This document shows positions 57,053-64,000 of a DNA stretch of 64,000 bases, in pieces. Every line of letters begins with the position of its first letter. Within the stretch, counting starts at the first letter, position 1. Origin of the DNA: JAUICS01 sp964384335 (lineage in GTDB: Bacteria; Pseudomonadota; Alphaproteobacteria; Micavibrionales; Micavibrionaceae). Below the pieces are notes generated by a model. The model saw only the letters and a list, made by a program, of their open reading frames with translations, was not told where the DNA came from and did not search any database. The DNA is taken from positions 1 through 64,000 of the forward strand of contig CAYLKN010000005.1 of the NCBI GenBank assembly GCA_964384335.1, read 5' to 3'. A program made the position numbers and the translations under genes.

Positions 57053-58273
57053 CTGGACGTTCTGATCGAGGAATTCAGCGGCGGCCTGTGGGCTGCCGCA
57101 CTTCAGAAAAACAGGCTGGAAGGGATCGAGATCGACCCACCGGACGAACTCGTGCGATGGGGTTCGGTATACAGAGGTATTGTCAGGCGTATCCACCCTT
57201 CCTCGGAAACGGCAGAAATCGAGATTAGCCCCGACCTGAAAGGCAGTCTTCACAACAGGGACGTTTTCGCCCCCGGCACAGAGCGCGGAAGCGGCATTGG
57301 CAAACGTTTGAAAACCGGCCAGACAGTAATCGTTCAGGCAAAAGAAAGTATATTATCCATGCGCGCCGGATCAGGTACAAACACATTGGAGATTAAATCG
57401 CCGCGCCTTACCATGCATATCGGACTACAGGGTCGGTATCTTGTGTATATGCCGCTGGCAGGTGAGAACAAGGTTTCGCAAAGGATTCGGGACAAAAAAC
57501 TGCGCCGGCGGCTTCAAGACATGATGTCCGGCCAAATCAGTATGCAAGGGCTTATCCTGCGCTCGTCAGCAGCGGATATACAGACCGATATAATAGAAAA
57601 AGAAGCCGCTGTTCTGTACAAACAATGGGATGCAATAGAGAAACTGTCTACCGGTTCCGGTAAGCACTCCGCGCAATTACTTCAAGGCCCCAACGCAATC
57701 CAGCGTCTTTTAAGCAACCTTGCGGAAAAACCAATCGAGCGTATCGAGGTTGTCACTCTGGATCATCTTGAAGCCGTTCAGACATGGTGCAGGAATTTTG
57801 CGCCGGATATCAGTCCGCGGATTATCCCGGTTGAGATTTCCGGTGCAACAAATGACCTGCGTCTTTTCGAACACAGAGATATCTTGAAACAGATCGAAGC
57901 TTTGTTTTCAGCCTATACCCTTTTAAAGGGCGGCGGGAATTTGATTATCCAGGAAACGGCTGCACTTACGGCCATTGATATAAATCGCGGGAGTGATAAC
58001 CAGTCAAACCTGAATCTAAATATCCATGCCGCAAAAGAAATTGCCCGCCAGCTTAGTCTGCGCAACATCGGGGGGATTATCGTGATCGACTTTTTGAAAA
58101 TGAAATCGGCAGCCGACGAAAAAAAGTTGAAAGAAGCAATGACCGGATATTTTGATGATGACCAGTGTACGGTTCAGCTGCATGGCCTTACAAATCTCGG
58201 GCTTTACGAATTAACGCGGCAACAGCGCACACCGTCGCTACAGGACAGGATGAAAAGCGTTACGCTGGCGTAA
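57053..58273 (+). CDS. ribonuclease E/G family protein, start codon unusual
   Basis: Single-strand endoribonuclease. S1-like domain near the N-terminus (WGSVYRGIVRRIHPS), catalytic DNase-like domain with AAIDINRG-type TAIDINRGSDNQ and VIDFLKMK, whose Asp residues bind magnesium. It lacks the C-terminal zinc-link and scaffold, as short alphaproteobacterial RNase G-like proteins do. Homology clearly continues upstream of the first ordinary in-frame start (GTG at 57152), through LDVLIEEFSGGLWAAALQKN. An excellent AAGGAGG (57041-57047) points to a start near the CTG at 57053, giving 406 aa. The frame is closed by TAA at 57017 with no ATG, GTG or TTG in between. Confidence 0.85.
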   Translation: MDVLIEEFSGGLWAAALQKNRLEGIEIDPPDELVRWGSVYRGIVRRIHPSSETAEIEISPDLKGSLHNRDVFAPGTERGSGIGKRLKTGQTVIVQAKESILSMRAGSGTNTLEIKSPRLTMHIGLQGRYLVYMPLAGENKVSQRIRDKKLRRRLQDMMSGQISMQGLILRSSAADIQTDIIEKEAAVLYKQWDAIEKLSTGSGKHSAQLLQGPNAIQRLLSNLAEKPIERIEVVTLDHLEAVQTWCRNFAPDISPRIIPVEISGATNDLRLFEHRDILKQIEALFSAYTLLKGGGNLIIQETAALTAIDINRGSDNQSNLNLNIHAAKEIARQLSLRNIGGIIVIDFLKMKSAADEKKLKEAMTGYFDDDQCTVQLHGLTNLGLYELTRQQRTPSLQDRMKSVTLA

Positions 58274-58440
58274 TCTTTACAAAAGCCTGTGTTCAATGCA
58301 TAAAACAGATGGGGCTTTACCTGACTGAACAAATAACATAAAGCAGGCATTTTGTATCGGCAGACAACAATGCTGGACAAGCCGCACGCTTTGTTTTATA
58401 AGCTCATATTTAGGGCAATACTCTAAATTACAACATACGC

Positions 58441-58516
58441 GGTCAGGTAGCTCAGTCGGTAGAGCAAGGGACTGAAAATCCCTGTGTCGGCGGTTCGATT
58501 CCGCCCCTGACCACCA
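58441..58516 (+). tRNA. tRNA-Phe (GAA)
   Basis: A 76-nt cloverleaf. Acceptor stem GGTCAGG pairs with CCTGACC, the D arm contains AGTCGGTAGA, and the anticodon stem AGGGA/TCCCT holds the loop CTGAAAA with anticodon GAA. The T arm is GGCGG-TTCGATT-CCGCC, and the 3' CCA is encoded. No integrase or duplicated tRNA end is seen beside it. Confidence 0.98.
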
Positions 58517-58544
58517 CTTCAGAATGGTCCGGTCTGTATCTTAA

Positions 58545-59414
58545 ATGAAGAAATTTCTCGACAACGGCGAATTCATTCTCTTTGCAACGCTCCTGATCTG
58601 GTGTTTCTTTCCGATTGTCAACAAGCTGAGTTTCAATACGGTTCCTCCTGTCCACGCGGCGGGCTATGCGAGCCTGATTGCCGGCGTGACCTTTCTGGTT
58701 GTTCTTGCACTGCGCGGGCAGTTGTATTTCTTCAAAACCTGCACCGTCTGGAAGGAAATAAGTCTTTCAACTCTGTTTATAGGCATTTTGTTCTACGGAC
58801 TGGTTTTTTACGGCACATCTTTGACCACGGCTGGAAACGCCTCTGTTTTCACATTGTTCGAGGTTTTCTTTACTTATTTGATCCTCTCTGTTCTGACTAA
58901 AAACGAAGCCTTTGTAAAAGAGCATATTGCAGGCGCATGTCTTATGGTTGCGGGCGCCCTGATCATACTTGTGCCAAAGATGGAAGGCCAGATTGCATGG
59001 GGTGAAATTTTTATAATGACAGGATGCATGTTTACCCCGCTGGGCAACAAATATGCAAAGGCGGCAATTGCGTATGTCAGCCCGTTTTTCCTGATGACTG
59101 TAAGGAGTCTTATTTCCGGCGTTTTTCTTTTGGGTCTTGCCTTCCTGATCGAAACTCCGCCAGCGGCGGGCGGTTTTGTCGAAGGACTGCCTTATCTGAT
59201 AATTAACGGCGTTCTGCTTCTCGGGTTTTCAAAAATTCTGTGGCTTGAGTCCATAAGGCGGATTACCATAACAAAAGCACAATCCATAAGCGTAATAACA
59301 CCCGTACTCACGCTTTTTTTTGCCTGGCTGATTCTTGGCGAAAAACCAACGTTTTTTCAAATTACCGGTCTTTTGCCGGTTGCGGCGGGCGCCTTTCTGT
59401 TACTCCGCAAATAG
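58545..59414 (+). CDS. DMT-superfamily (EamA) transporter
   Basis: A 289-aa protein with ten hydrophobic helices arranged as two EamA repeats (about 5-135 and 150-288). Typical features are FYGTSLTTAGNASVFTLFEVFFTYL at the end of the first repeat and ITKAQSISVITPVLTLFFAWLILGEKP in the second. Such carriers export metabolites or amino acids; the substrate is unknown. It starts 28 bp after tRNA-Phe and converges on nrdB. Confidence 0.9.
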   Translation: MKKFLDNGEFILFATLLIWCFFPIVNKLSFNTVPPVHAAGYASLIAGVTFLVVLALRGQLYFFKTCTVWKEISLSTLFIGILFYGLVFYGTSLTTAGNASVFTLFEVFFTYLILSVLTKNEAFVKEHIAGACLMVAGALIILVPKMEGQIAWGEIFIMTGCMFTPLGNKYAKAAIAYVSPFFLMTVRSLISGVFLLGLAFLIETPPAAGGFVEGLPYLIINGVLLLGFSKILWLESIRRITITKAQSISVITPVLTLFFAWLILGEKPTFFQITGLLPVAAGAFLLLRK

Positions 59415-59463
59415 CATGCAAAGCCTTCTTTCCTGAAAAAAGCATATTTTTTATCTCATGCAT

Positions 59464-59493
59464 AAAAAAATCCTCTCCCGTAAGGGAGAGGAT
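59464..59493 (-). terminator. intrinsic terminator after nrdB
   Basis: ATCCTCTCCC (59470-59479) and GGGAGAGGAT (59484-59493) form a perfect 10-bp stem with a four-base loop. On the minus strand it is followed by a run of T (59464-59469). It lies 22 bp past the nrdB stop. Confidence 0.9.
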
Positions 59494-59515
59494 ACGTTCA
59501 AAACAGCAGAGGATT

Positions 59516-60595
59516 TTATTGGCCTTCACCCGCAAAACTTCTGACCTGATCTTCGGACAGCCGGCCCCGGATCGTCCCGGTAAACATACCGTCCTCAAAT
59601 ACCTCCTCCCATGTGCCTTGCGTTGACGCACGGGAATACTCGGTTGCGCGGTTTTCAAAAAAGTTGGTATGCTCCGCACCATTCATCATTTCGTCCATCC
59701 ACGGCAGAGGATTCTTATCCGCCCCGAATACAGGCTCCAGATTAAGCTGTTGCAGACGGCGGTCACCGATATAACGAATGTACTTTTTGACATCTTCCGG
59801 AGCCAGGCCCTCAATGCCGCCCATCTCGAAGGCCAGGTCAATGAAAGCATCCTCGAAGCCGACAATTTTACGGCATGATTCTGTGATTTCCTCTTTCAGG
59901 TCGTTATCCCAGATGTCCTTGTTCTCATTAATAAAGGCGTTGAAAAGCCGCATCATGGACAGGCAGTGCAAGGTCTCGTCCCGTACGGACCAGGCCACAA
60001 TCTGCCCCATTCCCTTCATCTTGTTAAAGCGGGGGAAATTCATGAGGATAGCAAAGCTGGCAAAAAGCTGAAGCCCTTCGGTAAATGCACCAAACATGGC
60101 CATGGTCTTGGCAATATCCCGGCGGGAACTCATGGACGCTTCCTGCATGTAATCAAATTTGTCCTTCATTTCCTTGTATTTCAGGAACGCTTCGTATTCG
60201 ACTTCAGGCATCCCGATTGTATCCAGCAAGTGAGAATACGCCGCGATATGAATTGTTTCGATATTTGAGAACGCGGACAGCATCATCTGGACTTCCACCG
60301 GACCGAATACCTGGGAATAATGTTTCATGTAACAGTTATTCACCTCCACATCGGACTGTGTAAAAAACCGGAAAATCTGTGTTACGAGATTTTTTTCGGA
60401 AGGGGTAAGATTTTTCTTCCAGTCCCTCACGTCTTCGGCCAACGGCACTTCCTCCGGCAGCCAGTGCAGCCTCTGCTGGGTCTGCCAGGCTTCGTAACAC
60501 CATGGGTAAAGAAAAGGCTTGTAAACATGCCGCTCAACCAGAAGCGGCGAATGGTTTGCATTGGTGACGTCGTCAAGAACGGCTGCTTGTGCCAT
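59516..60595 (-). CDS. nrdB: ribonucleotide reductase class Ia beta subunit
   Basis: Holds the diiron-tyrosyl radical used by NrdA to make deoxynucleotides. From the ATG at 60595 (AAGGAGGATCAA upstream) it is 359 aa. Metal ligands are visible: Glu84, Glu113 and His116 (ETIHIAAY), Glu173, Glu207 and His210 (RDETLH), and the radical Tyr120. The longer open frame upstream is AT-rich control region. nrdA is not adjacent, which is unusual. Two NrdR-like boxes and a good -10 lie upstream. Confidence 0.97.
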   Translation of the reverse strand: MAQAAVLDDVTNANHSPLLVERHVYKPFLYPWCYEAWQTQQRLHWLPEEVPLAEDVRDWKKNLTPSEKNLVTQIFRFFTQSDVEVNNCYMKHYSQVFGPVEVQMMLSAFSNIETIHIAAYSHLLDTIGMPEVEYEAFLKYKEMKDKFDYMQEASMSSRRDIAKTMAMFGAFTEGLQLFASFAILMNFPRFNKMKGMGQIVAWSVRDETLHCLSMMRLFNAFINENKDIWDNDLKEEITESCRKIVGFEDAFIDLAFEMGGIEGLAPEDVKKYIRYIGDRRLQQLNLEPVFGADKNPLPWMDEMMNGAEHTNFFENRATEYSRASTQGTWEEVFEDGMFTGTIRGRLSEDQVRSFAGEGQ

Positions 60596-60664
60596 TTGAT
60601 CCTCCTTATATAAAGGTTTGGGTTTTGGTTTGTGAACTTTGATTGAACTTAAACTATTTATGTG

Positions 60665-60692
60665 ATTATAGATATATACCACAAATTGTGCA
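60665..60692 (-). promoter_or_regulatory. nrdB promoter
   Basis: On the minus strand TGCACA (60687-60692) and a consensus TATAAT (60665-60670) are separated by 16 bp. Transcription would begin about 60 nt before the nrdB start codon. The -35 region is covered by the proximal NrdR-like box, so NrdR binding would block polymerase. Confidence 0.6.
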
Positions 60693-60723
60693 TGTCTAAT
60701 ATTCAAAATACTATATATTGTGT
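60676..60723 (-). promoter_or_regulatory. tandem NrdR boxes upstream of nrdB
   Basis: On the minus strand ACACAATATATAGTAT (60708-60723) matches the known NrdR-box pattern closely, and GCACAATTTGTGGTAT (60676-60691) matches it at 12 of 16 positions. The two are offset by 32 bp, the three-helical-turn spacing typical of NrdR box pairs. NrdR represses reductase genes when dATP is plentiful. The nrdR gene is not in the window. Confidence 0.75.
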
Positions 60724-60764
60724 TTTGTGCAATAGGGTCAAAGCAAAAATTTTTTGATCCGGCC

Positions 60765-61889
60765 CTATTCAAAAACGATTCGCGGAAAAGGCCTGGGTTT
60801 TTTTACTGCCAGACCCGCCATAACCGAGGAGGCAATTTCAAGAAATATGTCGGCATGGATGTTTTCCGGACCGGCGTATACAAGAGGCTGGCCACTGTCG
60901 GCCAATACTCTGATATCTGCATTTAACGGGATTTCACCCAGAAATTCATGATTTGCTTTCTGCGCTTCGTCTCGTCCGCCGCCGTGCCCGAAAATCTCGG
61001 ACCTTTCGCCGCAATGCGGACACAAAAAATAACTCATATTTTCAATGATCCCAAGAATGGGGACGGCAACTTTCTCAAACATACCCACGGCTTTGCGTGC
61101 GTCGATAAGGGACAGGTCCTGGGGCGTTGTAACAATCACGGCTCCGGACATCGGGACTTTTTGCGCCATGGCAAGCTGGGCATCACCGGTTCCCGGGGGC
61201 ATGTCCACAATCAGGTAATCCAGACCGCCCCAGTCCACATCACGAAGCATTTGCACAATCGCGGATTGCACCATAGGACCGCGCCAGATCATGGGAGTTT
61301 CACCATCAACCATAAAGCCGATGGACATGACTTTCAGACCGTGGGCCTCAAGCGGTACAATACGCTCGTCATCCTTCCTGAAATCCGGTTTCCGGCCTTG
61401 TAATCCTGACAGTAAGGGGACACTCGGCCCGTAAATATCGGCATCCAGAATTCCGGCTTTCCGGCCAAGTTTTGCAAGGGCAGCGGCAAGATTGATTGCC
61501 ACCGTCGATTTGCCGACGCCGCCTTTGCCGGAAGCAACGGCAATGATGTGCTTTACATCCGGGGCAAGCGGCTTATCCTGTTTTAGACTCCCTCCGGTTT
61601 CCTTTGCCTTTTTCTCCGCAGTCAGAACGACAAGCGCTTTTGATACTCTGTCAATGCGTGCTATTGCCCCCTCCACCTGCTGACGCAGGTCTTCCATTGC
61701 CGTGCCGTATTCAGGCCGGACTTCCAGTACGCAGACGACCTCATATCCCTCCCCGGAATTCTGGATGTCTATCGACTGGACTATTCCAGCTTCAAGGATA
61801 TTGCCGGAGCCGGCATCCGGACCCGGATGCGGAATGGTTTCCAGAATTCTGGTGATGTCGGCCTCTTTCAAATCTTTCATATACTTCAT
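60765..61889 (-). CDS. apbC: Mrp/ApbC family iron-sulphur carrier ATPase
   Basis: P-loop ATPase of the Mrp/NBP35 group that carries Fe-S clusters to apo-proteins. The 374-aa protein has an N-terminal MIP18-like (DUF59) domain at about 5-85, a deviant Walker A SGKGGVGKST at 120-129, VDMPPGTGD, and the cluster-binding Cys290 and Cys293 (CPHC). Two in-frame ATGs (61889 and 61880) are possible starts; neither has a strong ribosome site. Divergent from hflK. Confidence 0.95.
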   Translation of the reverse strand: MKYMKDLKEADITRILETIPHPGPDAGSGNILEAGIVQSIDIQNSGEGYEVVCVLEVRPEYGTAMEDLRQQVEGAIARIDRVSKALVVLTAEKKAKETGGSLKQDKPLAPDVKHIIAVASGKGGVGKSTVAINLAAALAKLGRKAGILDADIYGPSVPLLSGLQGRKPDFRKDDERIVPLEAHGLKVMSIGFMVDGETPMIWRGPMVQSAIVQMLRDVDWGGLDYLIVDMPPGTGDAQLAMAQKVPMSGAVIVTTPQDLSLIDARKAVGMFEKVAVPILGIIENMSYFLCPHCGERSEIFGHGGGRDEAQKANHEFLGEIPLNADIRVLADSGQPLVYAGPENIHADIFLEIASSVMAGLAVKKPRPFPRIVFE

Positions 61890-61990
61890 GTGATATTGTC
61901 GAGAATGTCTTGCTTTCCGTTTCGAATCGGATATTTTAAGCTATTAATAACATAAGTTATCAAACTGACGCATTAAAATGGATAGTAAAT

Positions 61991-63145
61991 ATGCCCTGGC
62001 AAAATCAATCTGGCGGAAACAACAATAATCCATGGGGACGCGGTTCAAACGGCGGCGGTCCCCGTAATCCTTGGGGAAACGGCGGTGGCGGCGGAAATGA
62101 GCCTCCCCCGGACCTGGATGATCTTATCAGAAAAGCCCAGGCCAATCTGAAGGACGTTCTTCCCGGAAATCTCGGTGGCGGAAAAATCATAGCCCTTCTT
62201 GTTCTGGTGATTGCCGCACTCTGGTTTGCCAGCGGATTTTATATTGTCCAGCCGGCTGAACATGCTGTTATCCAGAAATTTGGCGCGTTCGACCGCGTGC
62301 AAGTCGAGCCCGGACTGCATTATCATCTACCGTTTCCGATTGAACAGGTTACCAAAGTCAACGTAACGGAAATCAGAACAGCGCCGATCGGTTTTCGTGA
62401 GACCATCACACGCGCCGGGGAAGGGAAGCAGAACATTCCGGAAGAGAGCCTTATGCTTACCTCCGACGCCAATATTGTGGATCTTCAGCTTGTGGTTCAG
62501 TGGAATATCAAGGCTGCGGAAAATTATATTTTCAGAATCATTAATCCCGAAGACAACGTCAAGCAGATTGCCGAAAGCGCCATTCGTGAAGTTGTCGGAC
62601 AAATGCCGATGTTTTCGATCATTACGCAGGAACGGGCGGAGGTTGCAAAGCGCGCCCGCGAAATCATGACCAAAACACTGGATGATTACCAGGCCGGCGT
62701 AAATGTGACCCAGGTTCTGATCCAGGCGGCTGAGATGCATCCGGACGTGCAGGGCGCGTTTCAGGACGTGCAGTCCGCAAAGCAGGATGCGATCGACAAG
62801 CAGAACAAGGCCGAAGCCTATCGCGAGGATATTCTGCCCAAGGCACGCGGTCAGGCAACGCAGATCTTAAACCAGGCGCGCGGGTATAAAGAAGCGGTGA
62901 CGGCACGGGCCACAGGGGACGCGGATCGATTTTCTTCAATTTACGAATCCTATTCCAAAAGCAAGGATGTAACCCGGGAGAGAATGTATATTGAAACGAT
63001 GGAGCGTATTTTTCAGAGGGCGAACAAAACGATTATTGATCAGCCCGGAGCGTCAGGCAGCGGCGTTGTTCCCTACCTTCCGCTTAACGAACTCAAACGC
63101 GTAAGGCCTGCGGCCGGAGGAAGCGGCAGCAGCCTCAAAAACTAG
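61991..63145 (+). CDS. hflK: FtsH protease modulator HflK
   Basis: With HflC forms the large SPFH cage that encloses and restrains the membrane protease FtsH. The 384-aa protein has a Gly/Asn/Pro-rich cytosolic N-terminus (about 1-65), one membrane helix (about 68-84, IIALLVLVIAALWFASGF), then the SPFH domain (VQPAEHAVIQKFGAF) and a long helix (QDAIDKQNKAEAYREDILPKARGQATQIL). hflC starts 43 bp later. Confidence 0.97.
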   Translation: MPWQNQSGGNNNNPWGRGSNGGGPRNPWGNGGGGGNEPPPDLDDLIRKAQANLKDVLPGNLGGGKIIALLVLVIAALWFASGFYIVQPAEHAVIQKFGAFDRVQVEPGLHYHLPFPIEQVTKVNVTEIRTAPIGFRETITRAGEGKQNIPEESLMLTSDANIVDLQLVVQWNIKAAENYIFRIINPEDNVKQIAESAIREVVGQMPMFSIITQERAEVAKRAREIMTKTLDDYQAGVNVTQVLIQAAEMHPDVQGAFQDVQSAKQDAIDKQNKAEAYREDILPKARGQATQILNQARGYKEAVTARATGDADRFSSIYESYSKSKDVTRERMYIETMERIFQRANKTIIDQPGASGSGVVPYLPLNELKRVRPAAGGSGSSLKN

Positions 63146-63188
63146 AACCCGTAAATACGACAAGAATACGATTACAAAGGCTAAAACC

Positions 63189-64000
63189 ATGAAAACACAT
63201 TATCTTATTGCTCTTGTTCTGCTCGCACTTGGCCTGATTACTGCTTCTCAGGCTGTTTTGATTGTCGATGAGAGGAAGCAGGGCGTTTTGCTACAGCTTG
63301 GACAGCCGGTCGGGGAAACACTCGGTCCCGGTTTTCATCTTAAAATTCCTTTTATCCAGCAAGTCAGGCTTTTTGAACGCCGGATTATCCCGGTTGATCC
63401 GCAGCCCGAGCAGATGGTCATTGCAAGCAGCCGCGACAACCCTTTGCTGCGCGGCGCCAATTCACAGCTTATTGAAAGCCAACCCGAACAGAATGGCGAA
63501 AACGGCAACTCCATCGGTGTGGTCAGCGGGGAACCGATTGTCGTTGATGTGTTTGCCCGGTTTATGATCGTTGACGCTTTGCGTTTTCTGAAATCGCTGA
63601 GAACTCTGAACGCGGCGCAGCAGCGCATTGAAAACATGGTCAATGATTCGACACGGGCCGTTCTGGGACAGACAACTCTGACCGAGCTTTTGTCCGAGCA
63701 GAGAAATGATGTGATGGGTCGGATCAGGGAGTCCGTAAACCGGAAAGTCACGAATGACCAGCTTGGTGTCGAAATCGTTGACGTCAGGATTGTCCGGGCC
63801 GACCTTACCCCTGACCTGCGCCAGTCAACCGTTCAGAGGATGATTTCCGAACTGCGGGAACGGGCAACCGAAACCCGGGCGAAAGGGGACGAGATTGCTC
63901 TTGAAATCCGGTCCAAGGCCGAAAAAGAACGTGAAATAATTTTGGCCGAGGCAAACCGGGAATCCCAGATTCTCCGTGGTCAGGGTGATAAAATCGCCAT
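63189..64000 (+). CDS. hflC: FtsH protease modulator HflC, 3' end outside window
   Basis: Partner of HflK. About 270 residues are visible: a signal-anchor helix (MKTHYLIALVLLALGLITAS), the SPFH domain (VDERKQGVLLQLGQPVGE, PGFHLKIPFIQQV), EIVDVRIVRADL, and the start of the coiled region (ETRAKGDEIALEIRSKAEKERE). The middle has a Gln/Glu/Asn/Gly insertion (LIESQPEQNGENGNSIGVVS, about residues 93-112) that seems longer than in E. coli. The gene runs off the window at 64000. Confidence 0.95.
   Translation, partial: MKTHYLIALVLLALGLITASQAVLIVDERKQGVLLQLGQPVGETLGPGFHLKIPFIQQVRLFERRIIPVDPQPEQMVIASSRDNPLLRGANSQLIESQPEQNGENGNSIGVVSGEPIVVDVFARFMIVDALRFLKSLRTLNAAQQRIENMVNDSTRAVLGQTTLTELLSEQRNDVMGRIRESVNRKVTNDQLGVEIVDVRIVRADLTPDLRQSTVQRMISELRERATETRAKGDEIALEIRSKAEKEREIILAEANRESQILRGQGDKIA

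Noticed and set aside
57034..57228. ATG at 57034 as start of the RNase gene
   Set aside because: It is in a different frame from the RNase homology and gives an Arg/Gly-rich peptide without similarity.
58441..58544. tRNA-Phe as an integration site
   Set aside because: No integrase, no repeated tRNA 3' end and ordinary genes on both sides.

Overview
The window is a contiguous piece of an alphaproteobacterial chromosome with dense, mostly ordinary housekeeping genes on both strands. I infer Alphaproteobacteria from several neighbourhoods: hemC-hemD next to a Mic60/mitofilin-like gene, divergent from tsaD-gpsA-EVE; hisG-UPF0262-infA-maf-RNase E/G; a DUF1192 protein; an ELM1-family protein; and sdhCDA and rplJL-rpoBC of alphaproteobacterial type. 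I see no transposase, integrase, phage module, CRISPR array or rRNA. The order cannot be assigned from the sequence alone.

Layout. 1-6.3 kb: two small hypothetical genes, ahcY, an SDR oxidoreductase and a large AsmA/YhdP-like envelope protein, with tandem repeats and nested palindromes between genes. 6.5-14.2 kb: bcp, sdhC-sdhD-sdhA (no sdhB), a TraX-like membrane protein, guaC, bdhA, a DUF1192 protein and two hypothetical genes. 14.2-24 kb: rplJ-rplL-rpoB-rpoC on the minus strand, preceded by a probable L10 leader containing an intrinsic terminator. 24.3-33.6 kb: a small winged-helix-like gene beside a perfect palindrome, an ELM1 protein, an Lrp-type regulator, purB, then mic60-hemD-hemC and tsaD-gpsA-EVE.

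33.7-50.6 kb is a metabolic region for methylated amines. It holds a BCCT betaine/choline transporter, a cysteine-synthase-like enzyme, glutathione-dependent formaldehyde oxidation (adhC, fghA), an MTHFR-family protein, a GlxA/GbdR-type regulator, formate-THF ligase, heterotetrameric sarcosine oxidase (soxBDAG) and a dimethylglycine dehydrogenase. Together these would import betaine-type compounds, strip methyl groups from dimethylglycine and sarcosine to give glycine, and pass the one-carbon units to tetrahydrofolate or oxidise released formaldehyde to formate. ahcY at the left end fits the same one-carbon economy.

50.6-64 kb: fabG-fabD, pyrE, an orphan gene, hisG-UPF0262, infA-HAD-maf-RNase E/G, tRNA-Phe, a DMT transporter, nrdB with a tandem pair of NrdR-like boxes, an Mrp/ApbC carrier, and hflK-hflC (hflC cut by the window edge). 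Several genes that usually travel with partners stand alone here: sdhA without sdhB, nrdB without nrdA, fabDG without acpP, short hisG without hisZ, and rplJL-rpoBC without rplKA or rpsLG-fusA. This suggests an operon-shuffled genome. The features I find most worth following are the Mic60-like protein with an N-terminal helix-turn-helix, the L10-leader attenuator, the tandem NrdR boxes, the palindrome beside the small wHTH gene, and the RNase E/G gene that has no ordinary start codon.
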